A stretch of 64,000 nucleotides of DNA from Ceratothoa steindachneri (GCA_963969495.1 OZ018317.1:221968735-222032734), one strand, 5' to 3'. Shown: positions 25,331-39,979, numbered from the stretch's first letter. Numbers and translations: made by a program. The notes: a model not told the origin generated them from the letters alone.

Positions 25331-26060
25331 ATGGAGTGGAGTGGAGTGGAGTGGAGTTGCGAATCACAGCATTGAGTAATCATTGCCTGCGGTGGGGAAT
25401 TAATGAGTGAAGTGGAATTAAGTGGAAGGAGGATTTAGGGAATTATGTGACCAATTCCCTAAGGAATTAGGAATTTATGTGATTTTTTTTTTTACAGAAT
25501 CGGAATTAAGGAATGGTGTGACATTTAAAGGAATGGAGATTTAAGGAATTATGTGAAGGTTTGCGAAATGGAAATCATGTGAGGATTTCATTGACACAGG
25601 TGAGGAGCACTCTGCGAGGTATGAGAGTACAAAATAATTGCTGTTAACTGGAGTGAGGATTGATGGAAGAGCGTTAACGTAGGGAGTGTGTGAAGATTTC
25701 ACGGATAGGGATTTAATGTGAAGTTTTTATGGAGTGGTTATTTCGGTGATTTTTACACGGAGCGAAAAAGAAGAGAATGATGTGAACATTTCCCGAAACG
25801 AAGAATGGCGGAATGAAGCGTCATTAAATGGAAGTTTGGAAGTCATGTGAGCATTTCGCGGAAGGCAGATTTATGTGATCATTTAACGGCCCCTCGAATA
25901 ACAGAAATATGTGAGCTCATATTAAGCGGGGATCTATTGACACATAGACGAACATCGTGATGTTGGAAATTCCTAGACTGGGAATTAAGAAAGTATGTGA
26001 CATTGGGGGTGGAATTTAAAAAGAAATATCATGTTAAGGACTTCAGGAATTAGAAATTCA
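25331..26060. repeat. (GGAGT)n and degenerate ~30 bp tandem array
   Basis: Starts with five GGAGT units (about 25331-25357). From 25380 on, words like GGAATTATGTGA followed by a T-rich ATTTC segment recur every 25-40 bases for about 650 bp. Divergence is high but the phase is clear: ATGTGA or GTGTGA occurs more than a dozen times, all on one strand. Confidence 0.75.
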
Positions 26061-26369
26061 AGGAACTTTTCAAGGTACCACGTGGTACTACATGGGTATT
26101 TCACAACACGCGGTAACTACAGTATTTCATGAACAATTACAAATTAGTAATTACTAAATTACACTTTGAAATTTAAATAAGATTTTTGACAGGCATATTC
26201 ATGGCTTCTTTCTCTCAAGTTGGGGTCTTTTGCTATATAGTAATGAGGGAAAGGCAGAGAACACAAGAAAAAGTCCAATAATTATAAAAAAAAACAGAAA
26301 TATTAAGATTTTTAAGGAAAAAAAAGTTTTTTTTAGCAAAACCTCAGATGTTAATTTCAACTCTTTATC

Positions 26370-26970
26370 TGACAGAGAGAATTTGGGTATTGCAAACATA
26401 AGTGAGGTACTAGGGAGTCAAAAATTACCCCTGGGCATTCAAGCATCCATTGAAATTTAGAATTACAGAATGACGTTACCATTTTACACTAGAGGAAAAT
26501 AGAAAATTACCCGTGGGTTACAAGAAATATAATAAAATACGAATTTACATAATTATGTAAGCATTTGATACTAGTGTGAAGCAGAAATTGTTTAGGGCAT
26601 CGTAGTATTCATTAAATTATAGAATTAATATGAATTTTAAACTACTGAGTTATGCAAATGATTCCTTGGTCTTTCGAGCATTCATTAAAATATCAATATC
26701 TTGGCACTTGACAATGATTGGAAGTACAAAATTGGCCTTGGGCATTCAAGCATTCACTAAAATATGGAATTTCCGAATTACTAATTCATTTTGGAGGTAC
26801 AAAAGTTTCCTTGAGTATTTACACATCCTAGAAATCATTGTAATTTCATACTTAATTAAGCATTTTACACTCCTGGGATGTCAAAATTGCCTGTGGCATT
26901 CGAGTCAAAATTAAAATATTTATTACAAAATTGCTTAAGAGCATTTTTCAATGCTAGCATTGAGGCAATG
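26370..26970. repeat. Degenerate tandem array, unit ~80-110 bp
   Basis: The phrase GGGCATTCAAGCATTCA with variants, followed by TAAAATAT(A/G)GAATTTAC and preceded by (A/G)GTACAAAATTGCC, recurs about five to six times. The short ORFs inside are repeats of the same low-information peptide and not genes. Confidence 0.7.
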
Positions 26971-28209
26971 CATTTGGCATTCTAATCATCAGCAACATCT
27001 TCGCTTCAAGGTACCCATACTGGGTATTGAGAGTCGGGTGACCTCCCCACCCCCCTCCCGGATACACTATATTGCCTCTTGGGAAGTAAATGACCAACTT
27101 TACTCCTCAAACTTACACTTCTCAGAACATCCTGGAAATTTATGACTCTGGTCTACCGCAATCCCAAGTGGGAATGTGGGAATGCGAGAATGCTGTGATG
27201 GAATGTGTGGACGTAACAAGAGAAAGGAAAGATGTTCATTGACTTAAGATTGGTCTATATATTGTCTCTGTTAGGGACTTTAGTGGGGGGAACAAACGGA
27301 GATTCCAGAGAGTTGCATAACCATTTTAGTTGTTCTTTCGTTTTGTTTTTAAATAGCTATAGTTCATTATTCTCTCTTTCTCTTCGCATCAACTACCCAA
27401 CTCTTTCCAAATCGCCTACATAATATGTAACGAACTACAGATAAATCTATTTAATTATCTAACTGCCTACTCACTTATTTACATCTGTATCCATTCATTT
27501 ATCTACCACTTTTTCTCTCTATTAATTTTACCAATACATTTTTATAAACCTTTTATAGGTTAGTGATGATACCTGGCGGTTTCCACATATTCTGGCATTG
27601 AGACTGTTATGATTAGGCGTGATTCTGCTGCTCCGGCTTTTATGATTTGCAAATAAGCCTCAAATCATGTTATCTGCAGTTTGTGTGTATGTTTGTATGT
27701 CCTGTCAATTTGCTAGGCTCCGAATTACGCGAAGTGAGGCTTGGATACGTGGCGTGGGCAGCGCCCGAACAACTTCGGATTTCGTCTACCTGCAAGTTGA
27801 GGGATAGCCATAGACCTTTTGTGGGCCTTTGTGGCTCTTTGTGGGCTTCTCGCGGGTTGCCTTTTGAAGCGTGAGAAAATATGAAGAAATTGAGAGTTGC
27901 GTCTTAAAGGAGTCGGGCTGGCATTTGTCAAGAAGCGAACGCAATTAGCGGCCAATAATTGATAATTGGCGGCGAACGAGAATGGAATGAGATAAGATGA
28001 AATATAGTTCAGGGGAATGTAATAAAAAGGATAAAAATTTAGGGCAGTGGAATGTAGTAAAAATAATTGAAAAATAGTGTAATAATGAGATGGAGTGAAA
28101 TATGATGGAGCGGAATGCAACGAAATGAAGTAAAATCTAATGAATGAATAAATAAAATGATTTAAATATAGTTTAATAGAATAAGGTGGCATCTAATGTA
28201 AAGAAGGGT
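26971..28209. other. No gene recognised
   Basis: Unremarkable AT-rich DNA. The 27725-28192 minus-strand ORF is Tyr/Phe/Leu-rich because of biased composition (GAATGAAATG-type words on the plus strand) and has no domain signature. Confidence 0.4.
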
Positions 28210-28680
28210 AATGAAGAGTGAAAATAGTGTAGTGGAATGCATATGAAATCATATGGACCAGCATGTCTTTATCAGGGCCAAGGGAAATGTTTTTATACCA
28301 AGGAAGAATGAACTCCACAACTTATACCACCATGTTGTCGCAAGTTGAAGAGCCATCTACCTAGAAACTGCATCCCACAACACAAAAAAAATACAGTTAG
28401 ATTTGAGCAGGACATTGCCCCATGCTATACATCGAACCTCACCAAGAATTGGTTTAGAGAAATAAGTATCACCTCCATGGAGTAGCCACTACAGAGCTCC
28501 CTCTGACTTAAATCAAATAGAACACCTTTATTAAATGCTTGGAAAAGAAATAAGTAGTACGACAAGTACAAATAAAAGAGAATTGTATAGAAAATTACAA
28601 GCTGAGTAGGGAAAGATTGCGCCAGACATTTGTGAAATTTTTTGGAAATTCTCACCATGAATAATTTTGGCTCTACTTAA
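28210..28680 (+). pseudogene. Tc1-like transposase remnant
   Basis: On the plus strand I read FEQDIAPCYTSNLTKNWF, the second catalytic block of Tc1 transposases (usual 'QQDNAP.H.S......F'), with the Asp kept. Downstream in shifted frames follow a piece matching the region after the third acidic residue and LSRERLRQTFVKFFGN, where 'W..I....C..LV.SM' is expected. The frame breaks at least twice and the N-terminal DNA-binding part is not found. The ends of the element are unresolved. Confidence 0.65.
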
Positions 28681-28727
28681 AGCAAAATGAGGTCTCACTA
28701 AATAATCAAATAATTAAAAGTAATATA

Positions 28728-28730
<3 letters not shown>

Positions 28731-28797
<67 letters not shown>
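28731..28797. repeat. (AT)n microsatellite
   Basis: About 66 bases of pure AT, shortly after the Tc1 remnant. Confidence 0.98.
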
Positions 28798-28798
<1 letters not shown>

Positions 28799-29989
28799 TG
28801 AATTTACCACAAATGTGTAATTACCTTATATGTGTTGTTTCCATAAGGTACTTTATACGTTTGGCAAAGCGTGTATATATGTTTATATGATTTGTGTGTG
28901 TGGGTGTGCATCTATGTACTTTTCTGTTGTGTGCATTTCTGACTGAGGTGTTCTTTCCCAAATTATTTCCCCTAAAAAAAACTCTTCTCGTTCATTCTCT
29001 TTCCCATCTTGTTCGTATGTCTGAGTTGTTGTGCTATTTTGTACGAACTTGTTCTTGGTTGGAATCCTCGAATTCCCCCCTCTAGGCTTTAGTTCTTGGA
29101 GCTGACGCCGGTGTGCACTCCATTCTCTGTTATCTTTAACATTATCCATTCTTCTTCTCTTTCCTCTTTCTTCCGCCTCAACTTCTTTCCTCAATGGTTA
29201 AGTAAGTCCTTTATGAGAATTTATAAAATCCCTCCCCACCGGGACTCGAACCCACGACTTCGGGCAGGAGAAGCTCCGGCGTTACTTCCTAAGTCATGGT
29301 GGAGTGTGAGGAAAGGCAACCTGAACCTGTTATATTCCGAGGCAGTCAGACAAAATTCCACGACCAAATTCTTACGTCCTTTTCCCGCCCACACTCGAGA
29401 AGTAGAACGGTTTTAATTTAAAGCGAAAGCCAACGAGGGAATCTCTCTCAGTATGTTTTGGGGGAGGGATCTGAAAAAGAAAAGTATTGAACATAGAAGA
29501 AGTGAAATTGTGTGAAAGATATATACCCCCTACTGACATTTGGGCCGGTATAGCATTCAACTGTTGGGGCTGGGAGGTTGCAAAGTCATACACCTCTCAA
29601 CTGCAACATGGTTTCCTTACTACACCTTCCCTCGCGGGATGTAAGTATTTAAAAGCATAAAACTTACATAAAATAACATCATAACATAACATAACCTTGG
29701 GATGGCAAAAAACCTACAACCTCCCTCATCACCCTTACCTCCACCCAGCCATGAACTTAAGAGATCATCCCCGCTGCCACCCATAACAGTTCAAAGAACA
29801 ACTTCAACACATGGCAAGTACCATGGTGCCTCTTTCGTTCTTAAGTGCACGAAGTAAAGAAGAAAATGGAAAGAAAGAAAATAATAAGAAAATTAATTAA
29901 TCGAAATAAAACAAAATGAAGATTTTCAATGAGCGAAATAAAGGACGAAACTCGCCACACCGAACAAAAGGTTGCCTTTGCCAGGCATT
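28798..29989. other. Spacer with a SINE-like segment
   Basis: No gene recognised; overlapping ORFs on both strands at 28883-29194 are unsupported. A tRNA-like segment at 29236-29310 is listed separately. Confidence 0.4.
29236..29310 (-). repeat. tRNA-derived SINE-like segment
   Basis: The minus strand carries GGGTTCGAGTCCCGGTGGGG, an excellent B box. ATGACTTAGGAAGTAACGCC about 45 bases earlier could be a weak A box. No acceptor-stem pairing or terminal CCA context supports a working tRNA; a SINE head is more likely. Confidence 0.45.
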
Positions 29990-30745
29990 TCAAGCTCTCA
30001 GAAAGTTTAAAAGATGAACAAAGATACCCAAAGGTGCGAACAGTAGCTAAACCGAACTGTAGACAAACACAAAAACTTATGAACAATAGATAAACACCAC
30101 AGCATGAACGGTATAGAATAATTTCCAAAAGTGGAATCACCCATCAGTGCAAACAGTAACTAAACCTACATGTACGAACATTCGATGAGCCAGAACTTCC
30201 GAACAGTAGACAGCCTAAACATACGAACATTAGGAAAGATCATTCCTAATAGCAATCGACAAACAAACGTACGACCAGTAGGTAAACCCTGATGTATGAA
30301 CAGTTGACAAACCAAAATATACGAACAGTAGAAAATTAGAATGTAAGAACAGAATGCTCGCCCAAGGATGTGAATAGTAGATAAACAAAGGGGAACGAAC
30401 AACACTTAGATCCAACTCTACGAGCAATAAACGAATCTAGATGTAGTACAAAGAGTAGTCATGCCCAAACATACGAGCGGTATACAAACACAGGTACAAA
30501 CAGTAGTGAACTCAACCGTAGAAATAGTAGACAAAGCCAAATATATGAACAATAGTCCAACCAAACCTTACAAATACTACCATACATACGAAAAATAGAT
30601 AAATCCAAACCTAAGCAGAACACAATAACCTAAAGATAGAGCAGGATACAAACTTAAATGTACAAAGGAGACAGAAATAAACATATGAAAAATAGATAAA
30701 ACCATGCGTACGAACAGGAACCAAACTCGAAATTACGAACAGTGT
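29990..30745. repeat. Minisatellite, ~30 bp 'CGAACAGTAGA' unit
   Basis: About 750 bp in which ACGAACAGTAGA followed by AACC(A/T)AA recurs every 25-35 bases with many substitutions (ATGAACAATAGATAAAC, ACGAACAGTAGACAGCC, ACGAACAGTAGAAAATT and others). It resumes at about 31600-31680. The strand bias (few T-rich words, no G runs) is constant through the array. Confidence 0.8.
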
Positions 30746-31600
30746 TATTGCTATTTGGCCCCGATGTAATGATCAAGTCTAACGCACTGGTGTGAAATAT
30801 GAGTTTTAAATAATGTTCAGTTAAGAAATTTAGTGGCCTTCTCAGATCCCCCCTCCCCCCATCCGCAACCGTTGTCTGTTCTCAAGACTCGTCGGCAATC
30901 TGAATTAGTCGGTGAAATTCGAATAAAGGGGTTAGAAAGTAGAAAAAGGGGCGTTTGACGATAGAGATTGAAAGTGGAAAAGAAACTTGACGTTGAGAAA
31001 GGAATGATAAACAAATCATCGGCCTTCTGACCTCACCGATGAGAATACATAGAACACTTGACTCAAAAAACACACCATATAAATTAAACTTAAAGAGGAA
31101 AGTCGTGAATAGCGATGCGAGGAGTTTGAGTGTAAAGGATGGGTAAGCGGGTGTGTGTGAAAGAGTAGTTTTTGATAGAAAAGAGTTAATAAGTAATGCA
31201 AGAATGAAGGGGTTAAGACTGCTGTTCGCCAAGCTAGTCAAGGCGTCCATATTTTAAAAATGAAATACTTCGAGAAAAGGCTCTCTTACGCACTGCCGCC
31301 CAAAGGAATGGGGGGTAAATGCACCCCACCATCGCCACGCAATAACAGGCCGGTACCCTAAAGACCAGGTGCAATTGTAACCCCCATTAAAGAAAAGACC
31401 ATAAGTCTCGCTTTCGCCAGCGTCCATAAACGACCAAAAGGGACCAAGTTTGAAAAAAAAGGCCATAAGGCACCAGACACGGGTCCCAATCCAAAAAGGA
31501 TCTTTAAGATGTAAGTTAAAATAGAATGACAATGGCGGATAGATAGACGAAATGAGATTGGATGGCAAAAATAACTATGGGTTCTATAGAAAACTGTAAT
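30746..31600. other. Insertion-like block inside the minisatellite
   Basis: About 850 bp of different composition (GC-richer, no repeat units) interrupts the 'CGAACAGTAGA' array. It begins TGTTATTGCTATTTGGCCCC just after a GAACAG unit, so it may be an LTR-type or other insertion. On the minus strand, 31220-31250 (TTGGCGAACAGCAGTCTTAA) resembles 34512-34536. I cannot identify ends or a protein. Confidence 0.4.
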
Positions 31601-31680
31601 AAAAGTCGACAAACCCAAACATATGTGCCGGAGACAAACCTTAGAGTACGAACACCAGAAAGCCTAAATATAAGACCTAG

Positions 31681-32756
31681 CGCCTGCAGGCGACGTTGTC
31701 CTTTTTATTATAGAAAATAAAGCCGTAAATCAACATAGTCCAACCTCTTAATTATTTCAGACCATTTTTCTCATTGATACTATTCCTTTCCATTCATTAA
31801 AAGTATCCATCCCCCACCCCTACAAAAAAAAAGGTGACTCTCTTGTTCCATCTAAGCAAATGAAAGATGTGTTAGGTTTCGAAATGCTGTATGGTGAGGT
31901 GTGTGCGTGCGCGAGTATTTATGAGCATTCGTGTTAGTGTGCGTGCTTATGCATTTATTTGCTTAATTCGACACATGGTTTTTCAACTGTATATTGTGTG
32001 TAATGTGAGGTTTAGGTAAGCAAAGCAGGCATTTACCACTAAAGGGCATGCCCACCGGTGTGTGGACACGCTCTGGCACCTACCAACCACTGCACCCCCC
32101 GCCCCAACGCCTTGTCGGTTCATCCTTTTTAGGCAAAGGCTAGAGGAAGGATATCTCGATCACAAACCAGGATCAGGACTGTCTATAGGCGATGACCAAC
32201 AGACCGGTGTCTTGGCAGCTCCCTGCTGCCGAGGATGACGCCTGGTCGTCTCGAGCCTCTCCTGCCAACAGGGTCCTTCTCCCCTCGGTCAAGATACGGG
32301 TCGGAAGACTGCACAAATTCCTACCCGTTTAAACTTAGTGCAGGTTGATGCCCTCAAGAGGGCATCCGTCATCATCTCCCTCGATGGACTTCCCAAATCA
32401 ATCAATCATCACATATGTGTGGAAATGTTTACATATGTTTGTGTCTGTTTCTATGTATGCCTAATATGTATGTGTATGTGGATGGATTTCTACATATGTG
32501 GGTTTGTAATTTGAGGACCTGGGGCTCTGTGTGCCAGCTTGTTCTAGGTACTTTTTACAGAGTGGGAACACGAAGTATAGACTGATATTTATTCATTTAT
32601 TTTCAGAAAACAAGGAAATATTAGATAATACTTAGATTAAAACGAAAGGAAAATGTATTTACTACAAGATGACGAAACTAATAAACAAAAGAATTGCATT
32701 TAGCGTCAATAACACGGAGTCTTATTATGGAGTGAGTACAAGTGGCGAGCAGGGTT
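31681..32756. other. Unassigned, GC-rich island at 32030-32400
   Basis: A compact GC-rich block (32030-32400) ends in a short AATCAATCAATC run, as many non-LTR retrotransposon 3' ends do. It may be the 3' end of an unidentified non-LTR element or SINE. The rest has GT-rich words (TATGTGTATGTG) and no gene. Confidence 0.35.
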
Positions 32757-33443
32757 TCAGCTGATATTTTCTCCCAGCATTTTTACGTTTTGCACTTCAG
32801 AACTTCGACACTCATGATATTCGGTACACACCTTCTCCTCTAGCATCGACAGCACTCCAAAGTTCATGGGGTTCAAATCTGGCGAACTGGGAGGCCAAAG
32901 TTCCTTTGACCAAAATGCTTTATAATTTGCCTTGCACCAGGCTTGAACATTTTTTGCTGTGTGTGAAGTTGCTCCATCTTGTTGAACGGTTACACTGTAT
33001 TCTCTATGGTTGCATCCACCTAGTAGATGACTTTCTCCTTCAACATGTCCAAATAAACATGATTCATATTTGTCCCATGTCCCTCTTTCAAGAAGATGAG
33101 AGGGGTTTTTTGGCCCCTCGGTGTTACGACCGCTCAAACCATTACCGAATCTGCTTCTCTCCCTGGAAAGATATCCGCTGCTCAACGGAAATCTTATTTT
33201 TATTTTTTGCCAAAACACGACCATTCAGTGTGTGTTTCGGGTGGTCTGGACACTGAACAACTTCTCATCTGTCCAGAGAACGGGAGGCTGAGTGAGCGTC
33301 ATCAAGGGGCCGTTGGAAGCACGGCTTTGCTCTTTCGACGTTTTCATTTTGGTGGAGTTAGAAACAAGATGTTCTTTAGCTATCTTGAATGGACGAAGTT
33401 TCAAATCCCCTTTCACCATTTTTTGCATGGTCACATGACTCAT
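32757..33443 (-). pseudogene. mariner/Tc1-superfamily transposase remnant (third type)
   Basis: The minus strand gives VLWTDEKLFSVQ (first catalytic Asp), then after a frameshift near 33225 VTVQQDGATSHTAKNVQAWC (second Asp) and WPPSSPDLNPMNFGVLS. In relatives the last block reads 'SPDLNP(L/I)DY..W', so the third catalytic Asp is Asn here. The spacing between blocks fits a mariner-type enzyme with an uncommon DDxD arrangement. The N-terminal helix-turn-helix region is not convincing and terminal repeats were not found. Dead copy. Confidence 0.8.
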
Positions 33444-34374
33444 GCTGGCCTACAAAGTATGGTGTACTACACTCCTGCTTAGATTTATCCTGATCTTGTT
33501 CATCGTGCTCTTTATGGGGGTGGGGGGCCTCACTGATGGCAGCAAGGTAGTGCTCACTCTTGGAAGACAACTGCCTGTATTTTAAACCGTCTGAAAGGAT
33601 TTAAAACTCCTAGATCTGGTGTCCTACATTTTGAAAATATCGCCCCCTTTTCCCCCGCTTCTCTACAGATACACGATTGCTCTACATTTTCCAGTCCTAT
33701 TTGTAAAGGTTTTTTTTTATTACTTTACAATTCATAAAATTCAATAAATGGTGAAAGGACCATTTGCAAGAGACCAATTAATTAATGGTATGTAAATATA
33801 TTTAAAATGATTTGTAAAAAAGACCCCCCTCGTGTTTCCCCCCTGTAATCACTCGGGGTTGAGAGATGGATCCATTTATCCACCCTCTCTTGTATCCGTC
33901 CACAAGGGAAGGGGGGCGTGTAGTCTGATATACCTAGCACCTGGAGCAGTGACGCGCCCTCCTAGCCCCAGTCCATTTTTCCTTCTGCACTTTACCCATT
34001 TTTTGCCCCTCTCTTTACTGATCCTTCTCAGGTCTTTTCTTGGGCGCCGGCTGATTTTGCAGGCTAGTCGCATCCACTTAACCTTGTTCAGGATTGAGAG
34101 GGGAGGGGTGCTTTGCCCCCACCCCATCGGGTTGGGTTGGAGGGAGATACCATACCTTCACCCTCCCCCCTTTCCTCTTTTACTGCTAAACCCCACCTTA
34201 TGGCTATATGCATATCTTCCACACATTTTCGCTTCCTCCAACTCTACGAATGTATTTATTCGTATGCCCCCCCCCCTTTCCATGAGTGAAAATTCCCTCG
34301 TTGTTCACACCAGTTTAACTTAATTTTTCGATGATATGAAGGATCCATGATTGAATTTCCCCCTTGCATGGATC
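33444..34374. other. Unassigned, C-rich on plus strand
   Basis: Pyrimidine-rich sequence with C runs. Short phrases, such as GGCTATATGCATATCTTCCA at about 34201 and GGCTAGTCGC at about 34061, recur in altered form near 43187 and 42940, so it shares a diverged dispersed repeat with 42860-43340. No protein recognised; the 33832-34323 ORF is Pro/Leu/Ser-rich by composition. Confidence 0.35.
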
Positions 34375-34392
34375 CACCCACGTTGGGTGCCA
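34375..34392 (-). other. Possible LTR-element primer-binding site
   Basis: On the minus strand TGGCACCCAACGTGGGTG resembles the tRNA-primed primer-binding site of many LTR retroelements ('TGGCGCCCAACGTGGGG'). The sequence before it (34393-34760 on the minus strand) has a TATATAT box and an ATAAATAAA signal, as an LTR might. A clean TG...CA pair, a second LTR and gag/pol coding were not found. Confidence 0.35.
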
Positions 34393-36730
<2,338 letters not shown>

Positions 36731-39340
36731 GATGAAAATTAATGCAATATCGCCAAGAAAAGATGAGAAATTAAACCACCATTCTCTGAAGACAATTTAA
36801 TTCAGAACAGTTTCGGTGTATCTCACACCCTTTTTCAACTGACACTGGATAGAAAATATAAGAAGAGTGCTTACAAACATAACACAGGGTCAGGTCGTGA
36901 AAGATCCCCTCTTTTTTACCCCAATCCCCTACTTGTGGCTAATCAGGGGGGGCGGGGGTTAGGCCTAAACATATTGAAGGGCTGACATTTTACTATTTTG
37001 TTTATTTGCTTTCGTATTACAGGATTAAAAGAAAATTGACCCTCCGATAGATTTAAATTAGGAACTGACGATATCAAGCTTGATTCTACGATTCTTCTCT
37101 TAACATAGTTAGCCGATTTAAATACCATTTTACTTCCATTGAAATCGATCGAATGATTCAAGTCTCTAACATGGCAAAATATTCCACTGCTTTCGCTGCC
37201 CACTCTAATATCTCTTTTGTGTTCATACAATCTCTTGTCTAGATTTTTCCCCGTTTCCCCTATATAAACTTTATGGCAATCGTTGCATGGTATTGCATAT
37301 ACTCCTATGTTATGATGTTCTTTGGGTTTCCTGGCAATCATCAATTGGTTTAAGGAATTATTATATTTAAAGGCTAGATTAATACCCGCTTTTCCAAATA
37401 TGTCCTTTAAACTATTTAATTTATTATTAAATGGCAATGTTATACATTTGTTGAAGTCATTAGTGCGGGAAGGCTTATTCCCATAGAATGTTTTCCTAGC
37501 TGCAAAATGGGCAGACGATATGAACCAATCGGGGTAATACAAATTAGAAAAAATGGTCCTGATAATGACAATTTCTTCATCTAAATAGGAAGGATGACAT
37601 ATTTTGTATGCTCTAAGGAAAAGGTTAGAAATTACCGATTTTTTAACAGTATTATCGTGAAACGAAAAATAATGTATATAGGCATTCGAGTGGGTTGGTT
37701 TCCTATAAACGTCAAGTTTTAATTCATGGTGATCTTTATTAATGAGGACATCTAAAAAGGGTAATCTATTATCATATTTCCATTCATATTTAAATTTGAT
37801 GGAGACATGCAAATTATTCAAATTATTAAAAAAGTTATCAAAATCATGGCCATTAGGCCATACAGAAAATACATCGTCAATGTACCTTAACCATATAAAG
37901 TTAGGGGGAGAAATTGTGGGAATGAGTTCAGTCTCAAAATATTCCATGAAGAGACATGCCAATATCGGAGATAAACTATTTCCCATGCTAAGGCCAAATA
38001 TTTGTCTATAAAACTCATTATTTACTCGAAACACATTGTCAGAGAGACATAATCCAACTAAATCGATAAATTTACTCGTAGAAATGGGAAGATCCAAATT
38101 AAGTCTAGGCACGATTTCCCGCAGAAGGCCCATGGTTTGGTCAACCGGAACTTTGGTAAACAAAGAGTTTACATCAAAGCTCACAAGTTTTCCATCCGGT
38201 AATTGCAAGTGGTTGAGGCGGTCAATGAAATCTTAAGTGTTCATAATGTGTGCAGATGAGATTCTTCCAACTGCTGGAGATAAATGCTTGGCGAGCCATT
38301 TGGAGAGCTTATAAGTGGGAGAATTAATATTGTAAATGATTGGGCATAAGGGACATCCCTCTTTGTGGGTCTTTGGGAGCCCATACCTTTTTGGGAAGTG
38401 AAGGGTTCGTACTCCTCAATTGTTTAATTAAATCTGCGCTTTTCAATATTCTCTTCAATTTGTTGTTGAAATTGTTTGTTTTGTTATTGAGCGGGTCACT
38501 TTGTAGCTTTTCATATGTGTTCACATCGTAAAGAAGTTCATTTAGTTTATCATTATAACTATGTTCGTCCAAAATGACTAACTGATTCGTTTTATCGGAT
38601 TTGGTTATAACAATGTTGTTATTAAATTTAAGTTTATTTAACGCAATCTGAAATCTTTTGGGAAAACCAATTTGGTCAGATTTTTCAGAATTTAGGGCAC
38701 TAAGCATACAACCACTAAGAAATTCACCACTTATTTGCTCATGTGAGGATTTGGCTATGGATACTAAATGGTCTAGTGAGAACTCATCGCATGACTTAAT
38801 TGAAAAGCTTAAACCGTATCCTAACGCAAATCTTTCATCATCAGTCAGTACATGGGATGAAAAATTCAGAATATTTTTATGGGGTTTGAACCTTTAATCC
38901 AAAGACTGTTCAGAAAAATTCGGTTAAGTTTCCACTTCAAATAATTACTATGATGAAGGATTTTATCCTGAACACTTGATTTAATCACAAAAACTGCATG
39001 ATGCCCTAAAAGTTCTTCGCACTTATCAAACAGATTTCTTCTTGACAGTCTCACTTTGAATAGGAAAGTGTTCACTTCTCGCTTGGCGTTTTCTACACGT
39101 TCTTTTAATATACAGCTGTGTATAATGTTAAACGGAACATCACTGGACTTTACTAAAGATGTTGTAAGTAGGGTTGTCGGAACGATTTTTTCTTGCAAGC
39201 AGTTATTTGAAAAGTCCCATTGAAGTTTGGTCTTCTTAGTACGCAGTAAGTTTCTCTCATATTCTCTAAACAGAGGAGTATGCTCAGGATGAAGATGAAA
39301 AAAGATTCCTGAGTTGGTTGTGTCTTCTCGTGATATTCAT
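36731..39340 (-). mobile_element. Penelope-like retroelement, main copy
   Basis: A single-ORF element on the minus strand with RT and a C-terminal GIY-YIG endonuclease, the hallmark of Penelope-like elements. The 3' untranslated part (36731-36942) carries the conserved TCAGTTGAAAAAGGGTGTGA hairpin region. At about 2.6 kb it is essentially full length. Upstream it joins, at 39340/39341, the 3' tail of a second partial copy in the same direction, the usual pseudo-LTR arrangement. Confidence 0.95.
36943..39337 (-). pseudogene. Penelope-like RT / GIY-YIG protein, three lesions
   Basis: The ORF is open from about 39337 (no obvious ATG near the pseudo-LTR junction). N-terminal part: REYERNLLRTKKTKLQWDF, then ERFALGYGLSFS. 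RT part: FDVNSLFTKV (motif A), LSMGNSLSPILACL (motif B) and LRYIDDVFSVW (catalytic YIDD, residues 109-112 of the final 421-codon stretch starting at 38208). Endonuclease part: GVYAIPCNDCHKVYIGETG (302-320), R326, H330 and E375, so the GIY-YIG catalytic residues look present (GIY is GVY). Lesions: a frameshift near 38890 in a C run, another near 38395 in an A run, and a TAA at 38233-38235 where the frame expects Gln. The RT active site and endonuclease are otherwise intact, so the copy is fairly young. Confidence 0.93.
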
Positions 39341-39979
39341 GATGAAAATTAATGCAATATCACAAGAAAAGATGAGGAATTTAACCACATTCCCCAAAGA
39401 CAATTTAATTCAGAGCAGTTTCGGTGTATCTCACACCCTTTTTCAACTGACACTGGATAGAAAATATAAGAAAAGTGCTTACAAACATAACACAGGGTCA
39501 GGTCGTGAAAGATCCCCTCTTTTTTCCCCCAATTCCCTACTTGTGGCTAATCAGTGGAGGGGGGTTAGGCCTAAACATATTGAAGGGCTGACATTTTACT
39601 ATTTTGTTTATTTGCTTTCGTATTACAGGATTAAAAGAAAATTGACCCTCAGATAGATTTAAATTAGGAACTAACGATATCAAGCTTGATTCTACGATTC
39701 TTCTCTTAACATAGTTAGCCGATTTAAATACCATTTTACTTCCATTGAAATCGATCGTATGATTCTTGTCTCTAACATGGCAAAATATTCCACTGCTTTC
39801 GCTGGTCACTTTAATATCTCTTTTGTGTTCATACAATCTCTTGTCTAGATTTCTCCCCGTTTCTCCTATATAAACTTTATGGCAATCGTTGCATGGTATT
39901 GCATATACCCTTATGTTATGATGTTCTTTGGGTTTCCTGGCAATCATCAATTGGTTTAAAGAATTATTATATTTAAAGG

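Noticed and set aside
33832..34323. 163-codon plus-strand ORF
   Set aside because: Pro/Leu/Ser-rich because of pyrimidine-rich DNA; no motif and no splice or start context.
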